The position numbers were made by a program, and so were the translations under genes. From positions 124,001-188,000 of the forward strand of contig CAWHFX010000009.1 of assembly GCA_963828715.1 (NCBI GenBank): DNA of 64,000 bases, written 5' to 3'. How positions within the stretch are numbered: the first letter of the stretch is position 1; the number at the start of each line of letters is the position of its first letter. This DNA comes from JAQGMV01 sp963828715. Lineage in GTDB: Bacteria; Pseudomonadota; Gammaproteobacteria; Burkholderiales; SG8-41. Below the pieces are notes generated by a model. The model had not been told where the DNA came from. It ran no database searches and saw nothing but the letters and a program-made list of their open reading frames with translations. Below, one piece after another: positions 1 through 9,356 of this stretch.

Positions 1-2
1 TG

Positions 3-86
3 GAAATCGGCTGTGCGGATCCGAGCGCGCGCGCCGCGGAGATCGTGCTGCAGTACGCGTCGCGTGCGCTTAGTGGCGCGCGATAA
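3..86 (+). CDS. C-terminal tail of a gene entering from the left edge (partial)
   Basis: An open frame runs in from the window edge and stops at a TAA at 84-86, giving 27 residues that end in QYASRALSGAR. The composition (Ala/Arg-rich, amphipathic) would suit a C-terminal helix, and the dispersed repeat begins just after the stop, as it does behind other genes here. No family can be named from so little sequence, and another frame is also open over this stretch, so this is only a plausible gene end. Confidence 0.35.
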   Translation, partial: EIGCADPSARAAEIVLQYASRALSGAR

Positions 87-91
87 GGAAA

Positions 92-256
92 AGGAGGTTA
101 CGGAGGGAAACCATCGGTGTCCCTCTGTTCTGTAGGGCAGCGAAGCCCGAGCCTTCAGGCGAGCGCTGCCCAGGAAGGGAGGTTACGGAGGGAAACCATC
201 GGTGTCCCTCTGTTCCGAAGGGCAGCGAAGCCCGAGCCTTCAGGCGAGCGCTGCCC
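92..256. repeat. Dispersed hairpin repeat, two near-tandem copies
   Basis: Two almost identical units of about 80 bp (about 92-171 and 175-256) lie between the left-edge gene and kup. Each has a palindromic core (GAGGGAAACC paired with GGTGTCCCTC, short loop) followed by an arm pair around GGGCAGCG and CGCTGCCC. The same core recurs at about 18364-18485, 44543-44582 and 63127-63165, always between genes. The family resembles REP-type intergenic hairpins. No transposase is visible. Confidence 0.8.
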
Positions 257-276
257 CCCTTCGAGCGCTGCCTCCC

Positions 277-2169
277 TTATACCCCCAGCTGCGTTCTCAG
301 CTCCACGACTCGATGCGGGGGAAGGCCAAGGTAATCCGCGACGTTCGGCGAGTTCTGCAACATCCACACGAAAAGCTTCCGGCGCAGCCCGAGTCCGCGC
401 GGCTTCGTAACCGAAACGACGTCCGCCTTGCTCGTGAAGAACGACGTGGTCTCGACATCGAGCTTGAGGCCGCGCGTACTTGCGAGCTCGAGGATCTTGT
501 CGATATTGGGCTCTTCGCGGAAGCCGAAGCGGGCGGTGAGCCGCCATGTTCCGGCATCCACGCGCTCGATATCCAGCCGCTCGGAATCGTCGACGTAGGG
601 CGCGTCCACGAAATCGATGCAAACGAAGAACAGGCGCTCGTGGACCACCATGTTGTGCTTGAGATTGTGAAGGAACGCACTCGGGTAGCCGGCATGACGC
701 GAGCTGAAGAACACACCGGTACGCGGCACGCGCAACGCCGTCGCCAAACTCGCGCGCACATTGCTGGGCCGCGCCTCGGGCTGCGCTTCCTTCCTCGCCT
801 GCAGCAGTTCGACGCCGCGCCGCCAGGTGCTGAGCACCCCAAAAAGCACGCTCGCCAGCACGAGCGGGAACCAGCCGCCAGCCGCGATCTTGGTGAGATT
901 CGAGCTCAGGAAGATGGACTCGACAGCCAGGAATACGGCGAGCGCCGCGAGCATCGGAACGCGCGTCGGCCCCGGTCGGCTGAGGACGACGACGATGAGC
1001 AGGAACGTGCTGATGATCATGTCGCCGTTTACGGCGATGCCATACGCGCCGGCGAGGGCATCCGAGGAACCGAAGCCCACCACGAGCGAGAGCACCCCCG
1101 CCAGCATCAGCCAGTTGACCAGGGGCACATAGATCTGGCCCTGGGCCGTGTCGGATGTATGGAGCACGCGCAGCCGCGGCAGAAAGTTGAGGCGCGATGC
1201 CTGCTGCGTGACCGAGTATGCGGCCGAGATCGTCGCCTGCGACGCGATGATCGTCGCGCACGTGGCGAGCACCACCATCGGGAACAGCAGCGGCTCGGGC
1301 GCGAGGAGGTAAAAAGGATTGCGGGCGGCGGCCGGATCGCGCAGCACGAGCGCACCCTGCCCGAGGTAGTTCAGCGTAAGCGAGGGGAACACCAGGCCGT
1401 ACCAGGCGAGCCGGATCGGCACTTTCCCGAAATGGCCCATGTCGGCATAAAGCGCCTCCGCGCCGGTCACGCACAGGAACACGGCGCCGAGCGCGAGCAG
1501 CGAGAGCGCCGGCTTCTCGGAGATGAAGCGCAGCGCGTGCAGCGGGTTCAACGCGGCGAGCACGGCCGGCGTCTCTAAAATGCTGATCCCACCGAGCGCG
1601 GCCATGACGAGGAACCACAACACCATGACCGGACCGAACACACGCCCGACGCGCGCCGTGCCCCTGCGCTGCACCACGAAGAGCGCAGTGAGCAGAACGA
1701 TCGCGATCGGAACCGCCCAATGCTCGAAACGCGGCGTCGCGACCGAAAGACCTTCGACGGCCGACAGCACCGATATAGCCGGCGTGATCAGCGCATCGCC
1801 GTAGAACAGCGAAGCGGCGAACGCACCCACCAGCGTGATGGCGGCCGTCAGGCGCCGCCCCTTGGCCGCGCGCAACGCGAATGTCAGCAGGACGAGCGCA
1901 CCGCCTTCGCCGCGATGATCGAAACGCAGCATGAACGTGACGTACTTGACCGAGACGACGAGCGTCACGGCCCAGAACATCATCGACAGCACCGCAAGCA
2001 CGTTCTCCGTGGTGAGGGGCAGCGCGTGCGTGCCGCCGAATGCCTCCTTGAATGCATACAGCGGGCTCGTGCCGATGTCGCCGTACACGACCCCGAGCGC
2101 GGCGAGCGTGAGCGTCGTGATCGTCTGCGCTTCGGAGCGCTGCGAACCTGCCTGATGGGGAACGTACAA
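277..2169 (-). CDS. kup: KUP-family potassium uptake protein
   Basis: Low-affinity K+ importer of the inner membrane, probably a K+/H+ symporter. The 630-residue product has the full KUP layout: a first membrane helix with the signature VVYGDIGTSPLYAF, the GEGG motif in the next loop, about twelve hydrophobic segments up to residue ~440, and a hydrophilic cytoplasmic C-terminal domain to residue 630. Family length is usually 620-630, so it is complete. No ATG lies ahead of the first helix; the best start in frame is a TTG at 2167-2169, so the exact N-terminus is uncertain. It lies downstream of the GST gene on the same strand after a 250-bp gap that holds no other gene and probably its promoter. 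Confidence 0.93.
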   Translation of the reverse strand: MYVPHQAGSQRSEAQTITTLTLAALGVVYGDIGTSPLYAFKEAFGGTHALPLTTENVLAVLSMMFWAVTLVVSVKYVTFMLRFDHRGEGGALVLLTFALRAAKGRRLTAAITLVGAFAASLFYGDALITPAISVLSAVEGLSVATPRFEHWAVPIAIVLLTALFVVQRRGTARVGRVFGPVMVLWFLVMAALGGISILETPAVLAALNPLHALRFISEKPALSLLALGAVFLCVTGAEALYADMGHFGKVPIRLAWYGLVFPSLTLNYLGQGALVLRDPAAARNPFYLLAPEPLLFPMVVLATCATIIASQATISAAYSVTQQASRLNFLPRLRVLHTSDTAQGQIYVPLVNWLMLAGVLSLVVGFGSSDALAGAYGIAVNGDMIISTFLLIVVVLSRPGPTRVPMLAALAVFLAVESIFLSSNLTKIAAGGWFPLVLASVLFGVLSTWRRGVELLQARKEAQPEARPSNVRASLATALRVPRTGVFFSSRHAGYPSAFLHNLKHNMVVHERLFFVCIDFVDAPYVDDSERLDIERVDAGTWRLTARFGFREEPNIDKILELASTRGLKLDVETTSFFTSKADVVSVTKPRGLGLRRKLFVWMLQNSPNVADYLGLPPHRVVELRTQLGV

Positions 2170-2419
2170 GTGACCGCCCGATTCGAAACGGCGAATGATA
2201 GCCAGTACGGTACTTCAGGACCACCGATTCCGGTCATCGCCGCGCCTGGGACAGGCTGCACGCTGAAGCGTGGAGGAGGGCAGGCACTGCTCCACCGTCC
2301 GCGGTCTGGCGCGAACGTCGCCTTCGAACGCCAATTGGCACTCTCGTCCAATCGTGCGAGGGCTTGGGCGGTGAGCGGCGGCCGGCGAATGCCGGCGCGC
2401 TCACGCGAGTCTTACGACC

Positions 2420-3010
2420 TCATCGCGGTGCCCAACCCGGAAGCGCTTTGCAGCGTCCGAGCCACTTCACGACGTGCGGCCACGAATCGAGCGGCAGCTT
2501 TGCTTCCGGCGCGGTTTCGACGTACGGAAAACAGGCGATGTCGGCGATGGTCGGACGACCGAGCGCAAGCCAGTCGTTGTCCTTCAATCGCCCTTCGAGC
2601 GCGTCGAGTGCAATGCGTCCGAGCGCATGGCCCTGCTCGAGCGTTCCCGCGGTCCATCGATCCTGCAGCACACCGCGGCGCCCGTACTGAAGTCCGAACT
2701 GGATTTCGTTGCCGGCGAGCGCGACCCATTGCATCACCTGCGCCATCTGCCCCGGATCGCCGGGCAGCCACTGCTCGCCGCCATACTTGCGTGCGAGATA
2801 GACGAGGCACGCTGAAGAGTCCCACAGCACGAGCCCGTCATCTTCCAGCACCGGAACCTCGCCGCGCGGATTGAGCTTGCGGAACTCGGGGCTCTTGTGT
2901 TCCTGCTTCTTGCCGTCCACGACGACTTTGTCGTACGACAGATTCAGTAGCGAGAGAAGGATGCGGACCTTGTAGGCGTTGCCCGAATTGAGCAGGTAGT
3001 AGAGCTTCAT
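2420..3010 (-). CDS. Glutathione S-transferase family protein
   Basis: A 196-residue GST. The N-terminal thioredoxin fold (1-~80) begins MKLYYLLNSGNAYKV and carries the cis-proline segment NPRGEVPVLEDDG and the glutathione gamma-glutamyl site WDSSACLVYL. The all-helical C-terminal domain follows, with the N-capping motif in TIADIACFPYVE. The ATG at 3008-3010 has AGGAG upstream; longer in-frame starts would add a non-GST extension. It is the last gene of a leftward operon carrying a CoA transferase, an amidohydrolase and a 2-hydroxyacid dehydrogenase. A role in conjugating or isomerising a catabolic intermediate is likely, but the substrate cannot be read from the sequence. Confidence 0.88.
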   Translation of the reverse strand: MKLYYLLNSGNAYKVRILLSLLNLSYDKVVVDGKKQEHKSPEFRKLNPRGEVPVLEDDGLVLWDSSACLVYLARKYGGEQWLPGDPGQMAQVMQWVALAGNEIQFGLQYGRRGVLQDRWTAGTLEQGHALGRIALDALEGRLKDNDWLALGRPTIADIACFPYVETAPEAKLPLDSWPHVVKWLGRCKALPGWAPR

Positions 3011-3139
3011 TAGATCTCCTTTTTCATCGTGATTCGCGGCACGTAACTCATCGCTCGCGGCCGAAAAGCCGGACCCGGCGCGTGCCGCGCGACAGGTTGG
3101 GTGAACGGACAAGCGCCCGATCACGAACGACCAAATCGT

Positions 3140-4096
3140 TCACTCCGGCATCACGTTCGCCATACGCATCTGCTCCGCGGTATCCCTGAAATACTGTCGA
3201 AGATAGCTGCGGAACTCGTCTGGCGTGCTTGCGATCGGAACGTGCCCGCCCGTGGCGAGACTCTCGCGTGTTTTCGGCGCCAGCACCACATCTGCAAAAG
3301 CTTTCCGGACGCGCGTGAGAATCGCCGGCGCTGTGCCCGCGGGCGCGAAGATTCCGTGCCACGATGCCTCGTACACGAGACCGGGTATCGCCGATTCCGC
3401 AAGCGTCGGCACGTCCGGCGCGCCTGACCAGCGCTGCGTGCCCGTGTAACCGATCGCGCGCAGTCGCCCCGCCTTGATCTGCGGCACTACGGTCAGCGGC
3501 GCGCCGAATGCGACCTGGATCTCGTTTCCGATCACGGCCGTGATGATCAATGCGAAACCCTTGTAAGGCACGTGAACCAGTCTCGCGCCCGACCTCGCGT
3601 TGATCAGCTCGCCCAGCAGGTGCTGACTGTTGCCGTGCCCGCTCGATCCGAAATGCACGCGCGTTCTCTTCGAAAGCTCGATCAGCTCCGTCACGTTGCG
3701 TGCCGGCAGTTCCGGATTCACGAGCACGAGATAGCCGGGGAGGCTCGTCACCTGCGTCACCGGCGCGAGGTCCCTCAACGCATCGAACGGCGGCTTGCGC
3801 AGAACGAGCTGATTGTTGGCGAGCGAAGCCGACGTGTAGAGCAGCGTATAGCCGTCGGGCACGGCGCGCGCCGTCAGCTCGCCTGCGATGATTCCGTTCG
3901 CGCCGCTGCGATTGTCGATCACGATCGGCTGGCCCCAGTCCTTCGAGACCTGCTGCGCGAGACCGCGTGCGACCGTTTCCATCGTGCCGCCCGGCGGCTG
4001 CGGCAGCAGCATGCGCACCGGCTTCGCGGGATAGGATTGCGCAGCTGCTCCAAAGGCGAGCCCGATAAGCAGCAGGGTGGCGCTGATGTGCCGCAC
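3140..4096 (-). CDS. Bug/TctC family solute-binding protein
   Basis: Periplasmic binding protein of a tripartite tricarboxylate transporter type (318 residues). It has a signal peptide (1-~19, ending FGAAAQ), then the family start SYPAKPVRMLLPQPPGG. The ligand-loop signatures PPGGTMETVA and IVIDNRSGANG, and the domain-two motif VHVPYKGF, are present. Such proteins bind carboxylates or small aromatic acids. The gene lies 6 nt downstream of the dehydrogenase gene in the same operon. No membrane subunit (TctA/TctB) is encoded nearby, so it either borrows one from elsewhere or acts as a sensor-type binding protein. Confidence 0.9.
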   Translation of the reverse strand: MRHISATLLLIGLAFGAAAQSYPAKPVRMLLPQPPGGTMETVARGLAQQVSKDWGQPIVIDNRSGANGIIAGELTARAVPDGYTLLYTSASLANNQLVLRKPPFDALRDLAPVTQVTSLPGYLVLVNPELPARNVTELIELSKRTRVHFGSSGHGNSQHLLGELINARSGARLVHVPYKGFALIITAVIGNEIQVAFGAPLTVVPQIKAGRLRAIGYTGTQRWSGAPDVPTLAESAIPGLVYEASWHGIFAPAGTAPAILTRVRKAFADVVLAPKTRESLATGGHVPIASTPDEFRSYLRQYFRDTAEQMRMANVMPE

Positions 4097-4102
4097 GGTT
4101 CA

Positions 4103-5077
4103 TCACCCCTGGCTGGAAAGCGCCGCCGGGTTCACCACGCCATACGGCTTGCCGGCGGCGAACGCGAGCACACGCTCGAACTGGTCGGAGAAGTAGTTTT
4201 CGAGCTGGTCGCGCTCGACGTAGCCGAGATGAGGCGTGCAGATCACGTTCTCGAGCGCGAGCAACGGGTCGCGCGCGTCGAATACCGGCTCGTCCTGATA
4301 GACGTCGACGGCAGCGAAACCCGGCGGGCCTGCGCGCAAGGCCGCGACCAGTGCGCCGTCTTCGACCAACCCGGCGCGACTGGTGTTGACGAAGACCGCC
4401 GTTGGCTTCATCCGTGCAAAATCCGCCGCCTTCACCAGGCCACGCGTTTCGGGCACGAGGCGCACGTGCATCGACAGCACGTCGGCCTCCTCGAACATCG
4501 CTTCTCGGTTCGTGGCGACGTCGTAGCCGTCGTTACGCGCTGCCTCACGCGCTTTTTCGCGCGACCAGATCACTACGCGCATGCCGAACGCCTTCCCGTA
4601 GCCCGCGACCTGCTTGCCGATCCGGCCGTAGCCGTATATGCCGAGGGTTCTGCCGCGCAATCCCGTTCCGACGCGCGACTGCCACTGCCCGCCTTTCAAA
4701 CGCGCCATCTCGGAGGGAATGGCGCGCATGGCGCAGATGACGAGACCCCACGTGAGCTCCGCCGTGGCGAAGGACGTGCGCGCGTGTTCGGAGCAGAGAA
4801 GGATGCCGCGTTCGGTGCACGCATCGACGTCGACGTGCGGATACGGACCGTTCAACGTGATCATCTTCAATCGCGGCAGACGCTCGATGAGCGGTCTGCG
4901 AATCGGGCTGCGTTCGCGCAGAAGAACCAGCGCTTCCGTTTCGCGCAGGCGTTCCGCGAGCCTATCGGCATCGCGTACGCAGTCGTGCCAGACCTTGACG
5001 TTATGACCGGCGAGTTTCGAGTAGGCGTTCAATGTCGGCACGACGCCGACGTAATCATCGAGAATCGTGACGTTCAT
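4103..5077 (-). CDS. D-2-hydroxyacid dehydrogenase (NAD-binding)
   Basis: A 324-residue member of the phosphoglycerate-dehydrogenase-like D-2-hydroxyacid dehydrogenases, which reduce a 2-keto acid or oxidise a D-2-hydroxy acid with NAD(P). The Rossmann motif GYGRIG is at 149-154. The catalytic triad is visible as Arg234 (NTSRAG), Glu263 (QDEPVF) and His283 (TPHLGY). The ATG at 5075-5077 begins MNVTILDDYVGV, the normal family start; upstream in-frame codons would add unrelated residues. It lies between two Bug-protein genes and downstream of a CoA transferase and an amidohydrolase, which suggests catabolism of a hydroxy or keto acid. Confidence 0.92.
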   Translation of the reverse strand: MNVTILDDYVGVVPTLNAYSKLAGHNVKVWHDCVRDADRLAERLRETEALVLLRERSPIRRPLIERLPRLKMITLNGPYPHVDVDACTERGILLCSEHARTSFATAELTWGLVICAMRAIPSEMARLKGGQWQSRVGTGLRGRTLGIYGYGRIGKQVAGYGKAFGMRVVIWSREKAREAARNDGYDVATNREAMFEEADVLSMHVRLVPETRGLVKAADFARMKPTAVFVNTSRAGLVEDGALVAALRAGPPGFAAVDVYQDEPVFDARDPLLALENVICTPHLGYVERDQLENYFSDQFERVLAFAAGKPYGVVNPAALSSQG

Positions 5078-5153
5078 GCGCGTTGGAAGCGAAAGGGTGG
5101 GAGGCGAGACGCGATAGACGCCGATGTCACGAGATTCTGAGCGATCATTCTGA

Positions 5154-6135
5154 TCAATTCTTTGCGAGGCCCAGTTCCTGCAGGCCTCTGCGCATCTGAT
5201 CGGTACTGGCGCTTGAGGCCGGCGCGGCATCCGTCCGGTCCTGCGAAACGATTCACCCACGCACGTTTCGCGAGCATGTCCTTCCATTCGCCGGTTTCGG
5301 AAAGGGCGCGGAACTTCGCTTCCCAATAGGCGAGTTGCGGTGCGCCCAGCGCCTTCGGCCCGGCCATCGCGCGGAACGCTTCGATTTCCGCATCGACGCC
5401 CAACTCTTTCCACGTCGGCACGTTGGCGAACTCGCCGGGCAAGCGTTGCGGCGCCGCGATTGCCAGCACGCGAAGCTTCCCTTCCTGCATCGGTCCGAGA
5501 AAGCTGGAATGCGGATTGGCGACCAGGTCGACGTGGCCGCCGTAGACGGCCGTGACACCCTGTGAAAACCCGGGAAACACGACGGCCTTCAGCTTCTTCG
5601 GTTCACCGCCGGCGTCCTTCGCCGCGAGTGCAAGCGCGATGTGGCCGGAGCCGCCGAATGCGGTGCCGATAGCGGCGCTCAACGCGCCCGAGTCAGCCTT
5701 GAGCCGCGCCATGAGATCGCGAGCGTCCTTCACAGGCGAGTCGGTGCGCACGCCGACCGCGGTGTATTCGCTGAAGAGCTGCGCGACGCACGCGAGATCG
5801 TCGTAAGCGAGACTGCTGCGTCCGATGATCTGATTGCTGATCAGATTGCCGATGATCAGTGTCAGCGTATGGCCGTCCGGTGACTGCTGGTTGACGTAAG
5901 TCCAGCCGATGTTGCCGCCACCGCCCGGCTTGTTGAGCACGGTGGAGGACACCTCGAGGAGCTTGCGCTCGTGCAGCATGCGTTCGACGAGACGCAGTCC
6001 GGTGTCGGACGCCGAGCCCGCCGCCGACGCGGATACGAACTCGACGTTGTGAGCCGGCTTCCAGGACTGCGCGAACGTCGGGGTCACGCTGAAGGCAAAC
6101 GTCGTAGCAACCCCGACGGTGCGCCACCAACTCAT
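5154..6135 (-). pseudogene. Bug-family solute-binding protein, frameshifted near its C-terminus
   Basis: Starts at the ATG 6133-6135 (MSWWRTVGVATTF, signal peptide to ~22) and reads as a Bug protein with NKPGGGGNIGWTYV and AVFPGFSQGV. It belongs to the same subfamily as the protein at 27270-28244. Near 5225-5235 the frame is lost. Removing one base there restores an ending DQMRRGLQELGLAKN and a stop at 5154-5156, closely matching the ending of the sister protein (VLADLGLAK). Without that correction translation runs on past the start of the dehydrogenase gene. The start overlaps the amidohydrolase stop by 4 nt (ATGA). It is either a sequencing insertion or a recent lesion. Confidence 0.82.
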
Positions 6136-7004
6136 CGGGGCTTCGCGAGCGCCGGATAGAACGACAGCGCCGTCTTGCCGAGTATCCAGGCCTGATCGTC
6201 CGCACCGAGATGCGCGAGCGCTTTCTTCGATTCGTCGAGGCGATACTTCACCCCGCCGAACTTCGGATGCGCCGGATAGTTGGAGCTCCACATGATGCGC
6301 TTCGCACCGAATACCGCGAGCAGCTTGTCGTAAAGCTGCTGGGGCGTCCCGCCCCCGTCTCTCGCGGCCGCGATATTGTTGATCGCCGTCTTGATGTAGA
6401 CGTTCGGGTTGTTCGCAAGGTCGAAGAGCGGCTTCAGGACCGCGTAGTCAGGCGGCGCGCCGACCTCGTGGCCCCATGAATGCTCGAACGCGACCTTGAC
6501 GTCCGGGTAGCGTTCCATGGCGCGTGCGATCGGCGCGATGGAGTGCACCCGATCGCCCACGGCTACCGGGATCTTCAGCGACTGGATACGCGCCCAGAGC
6601 GGAAACGTCTCCGGCTTACCCAATGAACTTTCGGGTAACCGCCCGCGCATGAAGCGGATGCCCGTGACGCCGTCCGTTTCGACCATGCGGCTCAATTCGT
6701 CAGGGGATGCCGGATCCAGCGGGTCGAGCACGACCACTGGCGTAAAGCGATCCGCATGCGCGCGTGCTGCATCGATCGTGTAGCGATTGTCGTACTCATA
6801 GACGAAGTACGCCTGCACCAGCGTCGCCTTGTCGACACCGGCTTCGTCGAACTGCGCAATCAGATCCTCGATGCGCGTGAGCGGCCATTCGGTCTGCCCG
6901 ATCTGCGTGATGCTGGGGATCGAACCGGCACGAGCGGTGTCGCGGATCTGCGGGTACTTGACGCGGTCGTCTGTGAATACGTGAACGTGCGTGTCTACGA
7001 TCAT
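6132..7004 (-). CDS. Amidohydrolase family (amidohydro_2) hydrolase/lactonase
   Basis: A 290-residue TIM-barrel metal-dependent hydrolase of the group that includes 2-pyrone-4,6-dicarboxylate lactonase and related decarboxylases. The first-strand metal site is DTHVHVF (His6, His8). Later barrel elements include VAFEHSWGHE and the last-strand motif MWSSNYPAHP. There, an Asn replaces the Asp found in many relatives, a variation seen in parts of the family. Translation is probably coupled on both sides: its start overlaps the CoA-transferase stop by 4 nt and its stop overlaps the next start by 4 nt. Hydrolysis of a lactone or amide intermediate is likely; the substrate is unknown. Confidence 0.88.
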   Translation of the reverse strand: MIVDTHVHVFTDDRVKYPQIRDTARAGSIPSITQIGQTEWPLTRIEDLIAQFDEAGVDKATLVQAYFVYEYDNRYTIDAARAHADRFTPVVVLDPLDPASPDELSRMVETDGVTGIRFMRGRLPESSLGKPETFPLWARIQSLKIPVAVGDRVHSIAPIARAMERYPDVKVAFEHSWGHEVGAPPDYAVLKPLFDLANNPNVYIKTAINNIAAARDGGGTPQQLYDKLLAVFGAKRIMWSSNYPAHPKFGGVKYRLDESKKALAHLGADDQAWILGKTALSFYPALAKPR

Positions 7005-8254
7005 GTTGCTTCCTTCGAGTGGGGCTTGGTGAGCGTTTCCTTATGGCCCGTTTCGTCGGCCGGCATCGCGATGACGCCGGCAGCAGCGAGCGCCGTAACG
7101 GATGTGGGGTCGTACCCGATCTCGCGCAGAATCTCCGACGTATGCTCGCCGAGAAGGGGCGCCGGACGGGTGATGCCGGGTCCGTCTTGCTGCAGCCGCA
7201 CCGGATTGCGCACGGCTTTCTGACGGCCCATTCGCGGGTGATCGATCTCCGCCAGAACGGCCCTCTCGCGCATGTGAGGATCATCGAACACCTGCTGATA
7301 ATCGTTCACGAGCGAGCACGGCACGCCGACCTCCATCAGCGCGGACTCGAGCTTTTCTCCCTCCCACTGGCGGATGACCGGCGACATGATGTCGAGCAGC
7401 GCGGTCTCGTTCTTCTTGCGCAGGTACGACTTCGCGAAGCGCGGGTCTGCGGCTTCCTTCGAGAGGCCGAGCACTTTCATCACACGCTGGAAGAAATGCT
7501 CGCGTGCGCCGCTGAACGAGATCCAGCGTCCGTCGCGCGTTTCGAACAGCGAATAGGGCGCGTTCAGGCGATGATGATCGCCGAGCCGCTGCGGGACTTC
7601 TCCGGTCGCGAGATAGCCTGCCGTTTCCCACGCAGCGACGCTGAGCGAGGCTTCGACCATCGATACGTCCGCAACGCTGCCGTTTTTGTGCCGCAATACG
7701 TTCACCAGTCCCGACAGAACCGCATACGTGCCGAACAGGGCGCCGAACATATCGGCGGTCTGGACACCGGGCCGCATCGGTTTCTGATCGGGCTCACCGG
7801 TGATCGAAAGCACGCCGGAAAACGCTTCCACCGTGAGATTCACACCCGCCCGCGTGCGATACGGCCCGGTCTGACCGAAGCCGGAGACCGAGACATACAC
7901 GATATCCGGTTTGACGGCACGCAGATGCTCGGCGCCGAGTCCCATCGCATCGAGCGCGCCCGGCCGGTTGTTCTCGAGCAGCACGTCGGAAGTCGCCGCG
8001 AGCTTCAGCACGATCTCACGCGCGTGCGGCCGCTTCAGGTCGAGCGCGAGGCTGCGCTTGTTACGATTGAGCACCGCGAAGCTCGTGCTCTCGCCGTTCA
8101 CCATCGGCGGCATTGCGCGTGAATAGTCGCCACCGTTCGGTTTCTCGATCTTGATCACGTCGGCGCCCATATCGCCCAGCAGAAGACCTGCGAACGGTCC
8201 GGCGATCAGGTTGCCGATTTCGATGACGCGTATGCCTTCGAGCGGTTTTGCCAT
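7001..8254 (-). CDS. CaiB/BaiF family (class III) CoA transferase
   Basis: A 417-residue class III CoA transferase that moves CoA from a donor thioester to a carboxylic acid. The N-terminus PLEGIRVIEIGNLIAGPFAG, the segment GADVIKIEKPNGGD and the catalytic-Asp region QTADMFGALFG (Asp168, matching Asp169 of formyl-CoA transferase) are clear, and the length is normal for the family. It sits in the leftward operon between a Bug-protein gene (22-nt gap upstream) and the amidohydrolase (4-nt overlap). It probably activates the acid imported or released by the pathway. A truncated copy of the same kind of N-terminus precedes the neighbouring Bug gene (9252-9356). Confidence 0.93.
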   Translation of the reverse strand: MAKPLEGIRVIEIGNLIAGPFAGLLLGDMGADVIKIEKPNGGDYSRAMPPMVNGESTSFAVLNRNKRSLALDLKRPHAREIVLKLAATSDVLLENNRPGALDAMGLGAEHLRAVKPDIVYVSVSGFGQTGPYRTRAGVNLTVEAFSGVLSITGEPDQKPMRPGVQTADMFGALFGTYAVLSGLVNVLRHKNGSVADVSMVEASLSVAAWETAGYLATGEVPQRLGDHHRLNAPYSLFETRDGRWISFSGAREHFFQRVMKVLGLSKEAADPRFAKSYLRKKNETALLDIMSPVIRQWEGEKLESALMEVGVPCSLVNDYQQVFDDPHMRERAVLAEIDHPRMGRQKAVRNPVRLQQDGPGITRPAPLLGEHTSEILREIGYDPTSVTALAAAGVIAMPADETGHKETLTKPHSKEAT

Positions 8255-8276
8255 GAGTGTCCAACGCCGTCCCGCG

Positions 8277-9251
8277 TCACTGCGGCTGTAAGCCGATGCG
8301 CGCGACGAGCTTGCGATTCATCTCGATTTCTTCCGCGATCGCGCTCGCGAACGCTTGCGGCGAAGAGGCGACCGGCACCAGCCCTTCATCCGTCAGCTTG
8401 CGGCGCGTAGCGGGATCCTCCATCGCCTTCGCTGCCTCGGTGTTGATGCGCAGCACGTATTCGTTCGGCGTGGCGGCCGGAAACCAGAAGCCGTACCACG
8501 CCGCGCTGACGAAGCCCTTGACGCCGGCTTCGTCGATCGTCGGCACATCCGGCAGCTCGCTCCAGCGTTCTCGCGCGCTGATCCCGAGCGCTCGCAGTTT
8601 ACCGGCTCTCACGAGCGCGAGCGCGGACCGCGCGGAGAGAAAACACAGCTCGATACGACCGCCAACGAGATCGATGATGGCCTGCCCTACACCTTTGTAC
8701 GGCACGTGCGCGAGCTTCGTGCCTGCCGCCATACTGAACTGCTCCGCGGCGAAATGCATGGTGTTGCCGATGCCGCCCGAGCCGTAGTTGAGCTCACCGG
8801 GATGCGCCTTCGCGAGCGCGACGAGCTCCTTCACCGATCGCGCGGGCACGCTCGGATGCACGGCGAGCACATAGCCCACACTGCGCATGAGCAGGGAAAC
8901 CGGCACGAAATCTTTGACGGGATCGTAAGGCAGATTCCTGATGAGACTGGCGAGCGTCGTATGGCTGTTCGAGGAGTGGAGAAGCGTGTAGCCATCGGGC
9001 GCCGCCTTCGCTACCGCGTCCGTACCGATGGCGCCGCCCGCGCCCGTGCGATTGTCGATAAACATGTTCTGGCCGAGCGCAGGCCCCATACGTGCAGCGA
9101 GCGTCTGCCCGATGAAGTCCATGGGACCGCCCGGCGCATACGGGACGACGATGCGGATCGGTTTGACGGGGTACGTCCTGGCGGGCTGCGCCATCGCCGT
9201 TGCGCTGGCGAGCGCAATCACGACGAAACGAACGGCGTTGCGTACGGTCAT
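8277..9251 (-). CDS. Bug/TctC family solute-binding protein
   Basis: The Bug part begins at the ATG 9249-9251 (MTVRNAVRFVVIALASATAM, a signal peptide ending at ~AMAQ) and gives 324 residues with VVPYAPGGPMDFIG, FIDNRTGAGGAIG, ELNYGSGGIGN and AHVPYKGVG. The reading frame stays open upstream to 9356 through a 35-residue piece of a CoA transferase. Neither start has a strong ribosome-binding site. If translation began at 9356 the signal sequence would be internal and export doubtful, so the internal ATG is preferred. The gene lies 22 nt upstream of the intact CoA-transferase gene. Confidence 0.87.
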   Translation of the reverse strand: MTVRNAVRFVVIALASATAMAQPARTYPVKPIRIVVPYAPGGPMDFIGQTLAARMGPALGQNMFIDNRTGAGGAIGTDAVAKAAPDGYTLLHSSNSHTTLASLIRNLPYDPVKDFVPVSLLMRSVGYVLAVHPSVPARSVKELVALAKAHPGELNYGSGGIGNTMHFAAEQFSMAAGTKLAHVPYKGVGQAIIDLVGGRIELCFLSARSALALVRAGKLRALGISARERWSELPDVPTIDEAGVKGFVSAAWYGFWFPAATPNEYVLRINTEAAKAMEDPATRRKLTDEGLVPVASSPQAFASAIAEEIEMNRKLVARIGLQPQ

Positions 9252-9356
9252 CTTGATCACGTCGGCGCCCCTGTCGGCGAGCAGCATCGCGCAGAACCGA
9301 CCGGCGATCATCTGCCCGCTCTCGAGAACGCGGAATCCTTCAACCGGTCTGGCCAT
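9252..9356 (-). pseudogene. CoA-transferase N-terminal remnant fused to the Bug gene
   Basis: The 35 codons ahead of the Bug signal peptide read MARPVEGFRVLESGQ followed by GADVIK. They align with the first 35 residues of the CaiB/BaiF protein at 7001-8254 (MAKPLEGIRVIEIGN and GADVIK). The similarity stops exactly where the Bug ATG begins. This looks like what is left of a second CoA-transferase gene after a deletion or insertion joined it in frame to a Bug gene. Confidence 0.72.

Noticed and set aside
155..2224. Long open frames overlapping kup on both strands
   Set aside because: The kup frame has full family motifs; the others are Arg/Ala-rich shadows.
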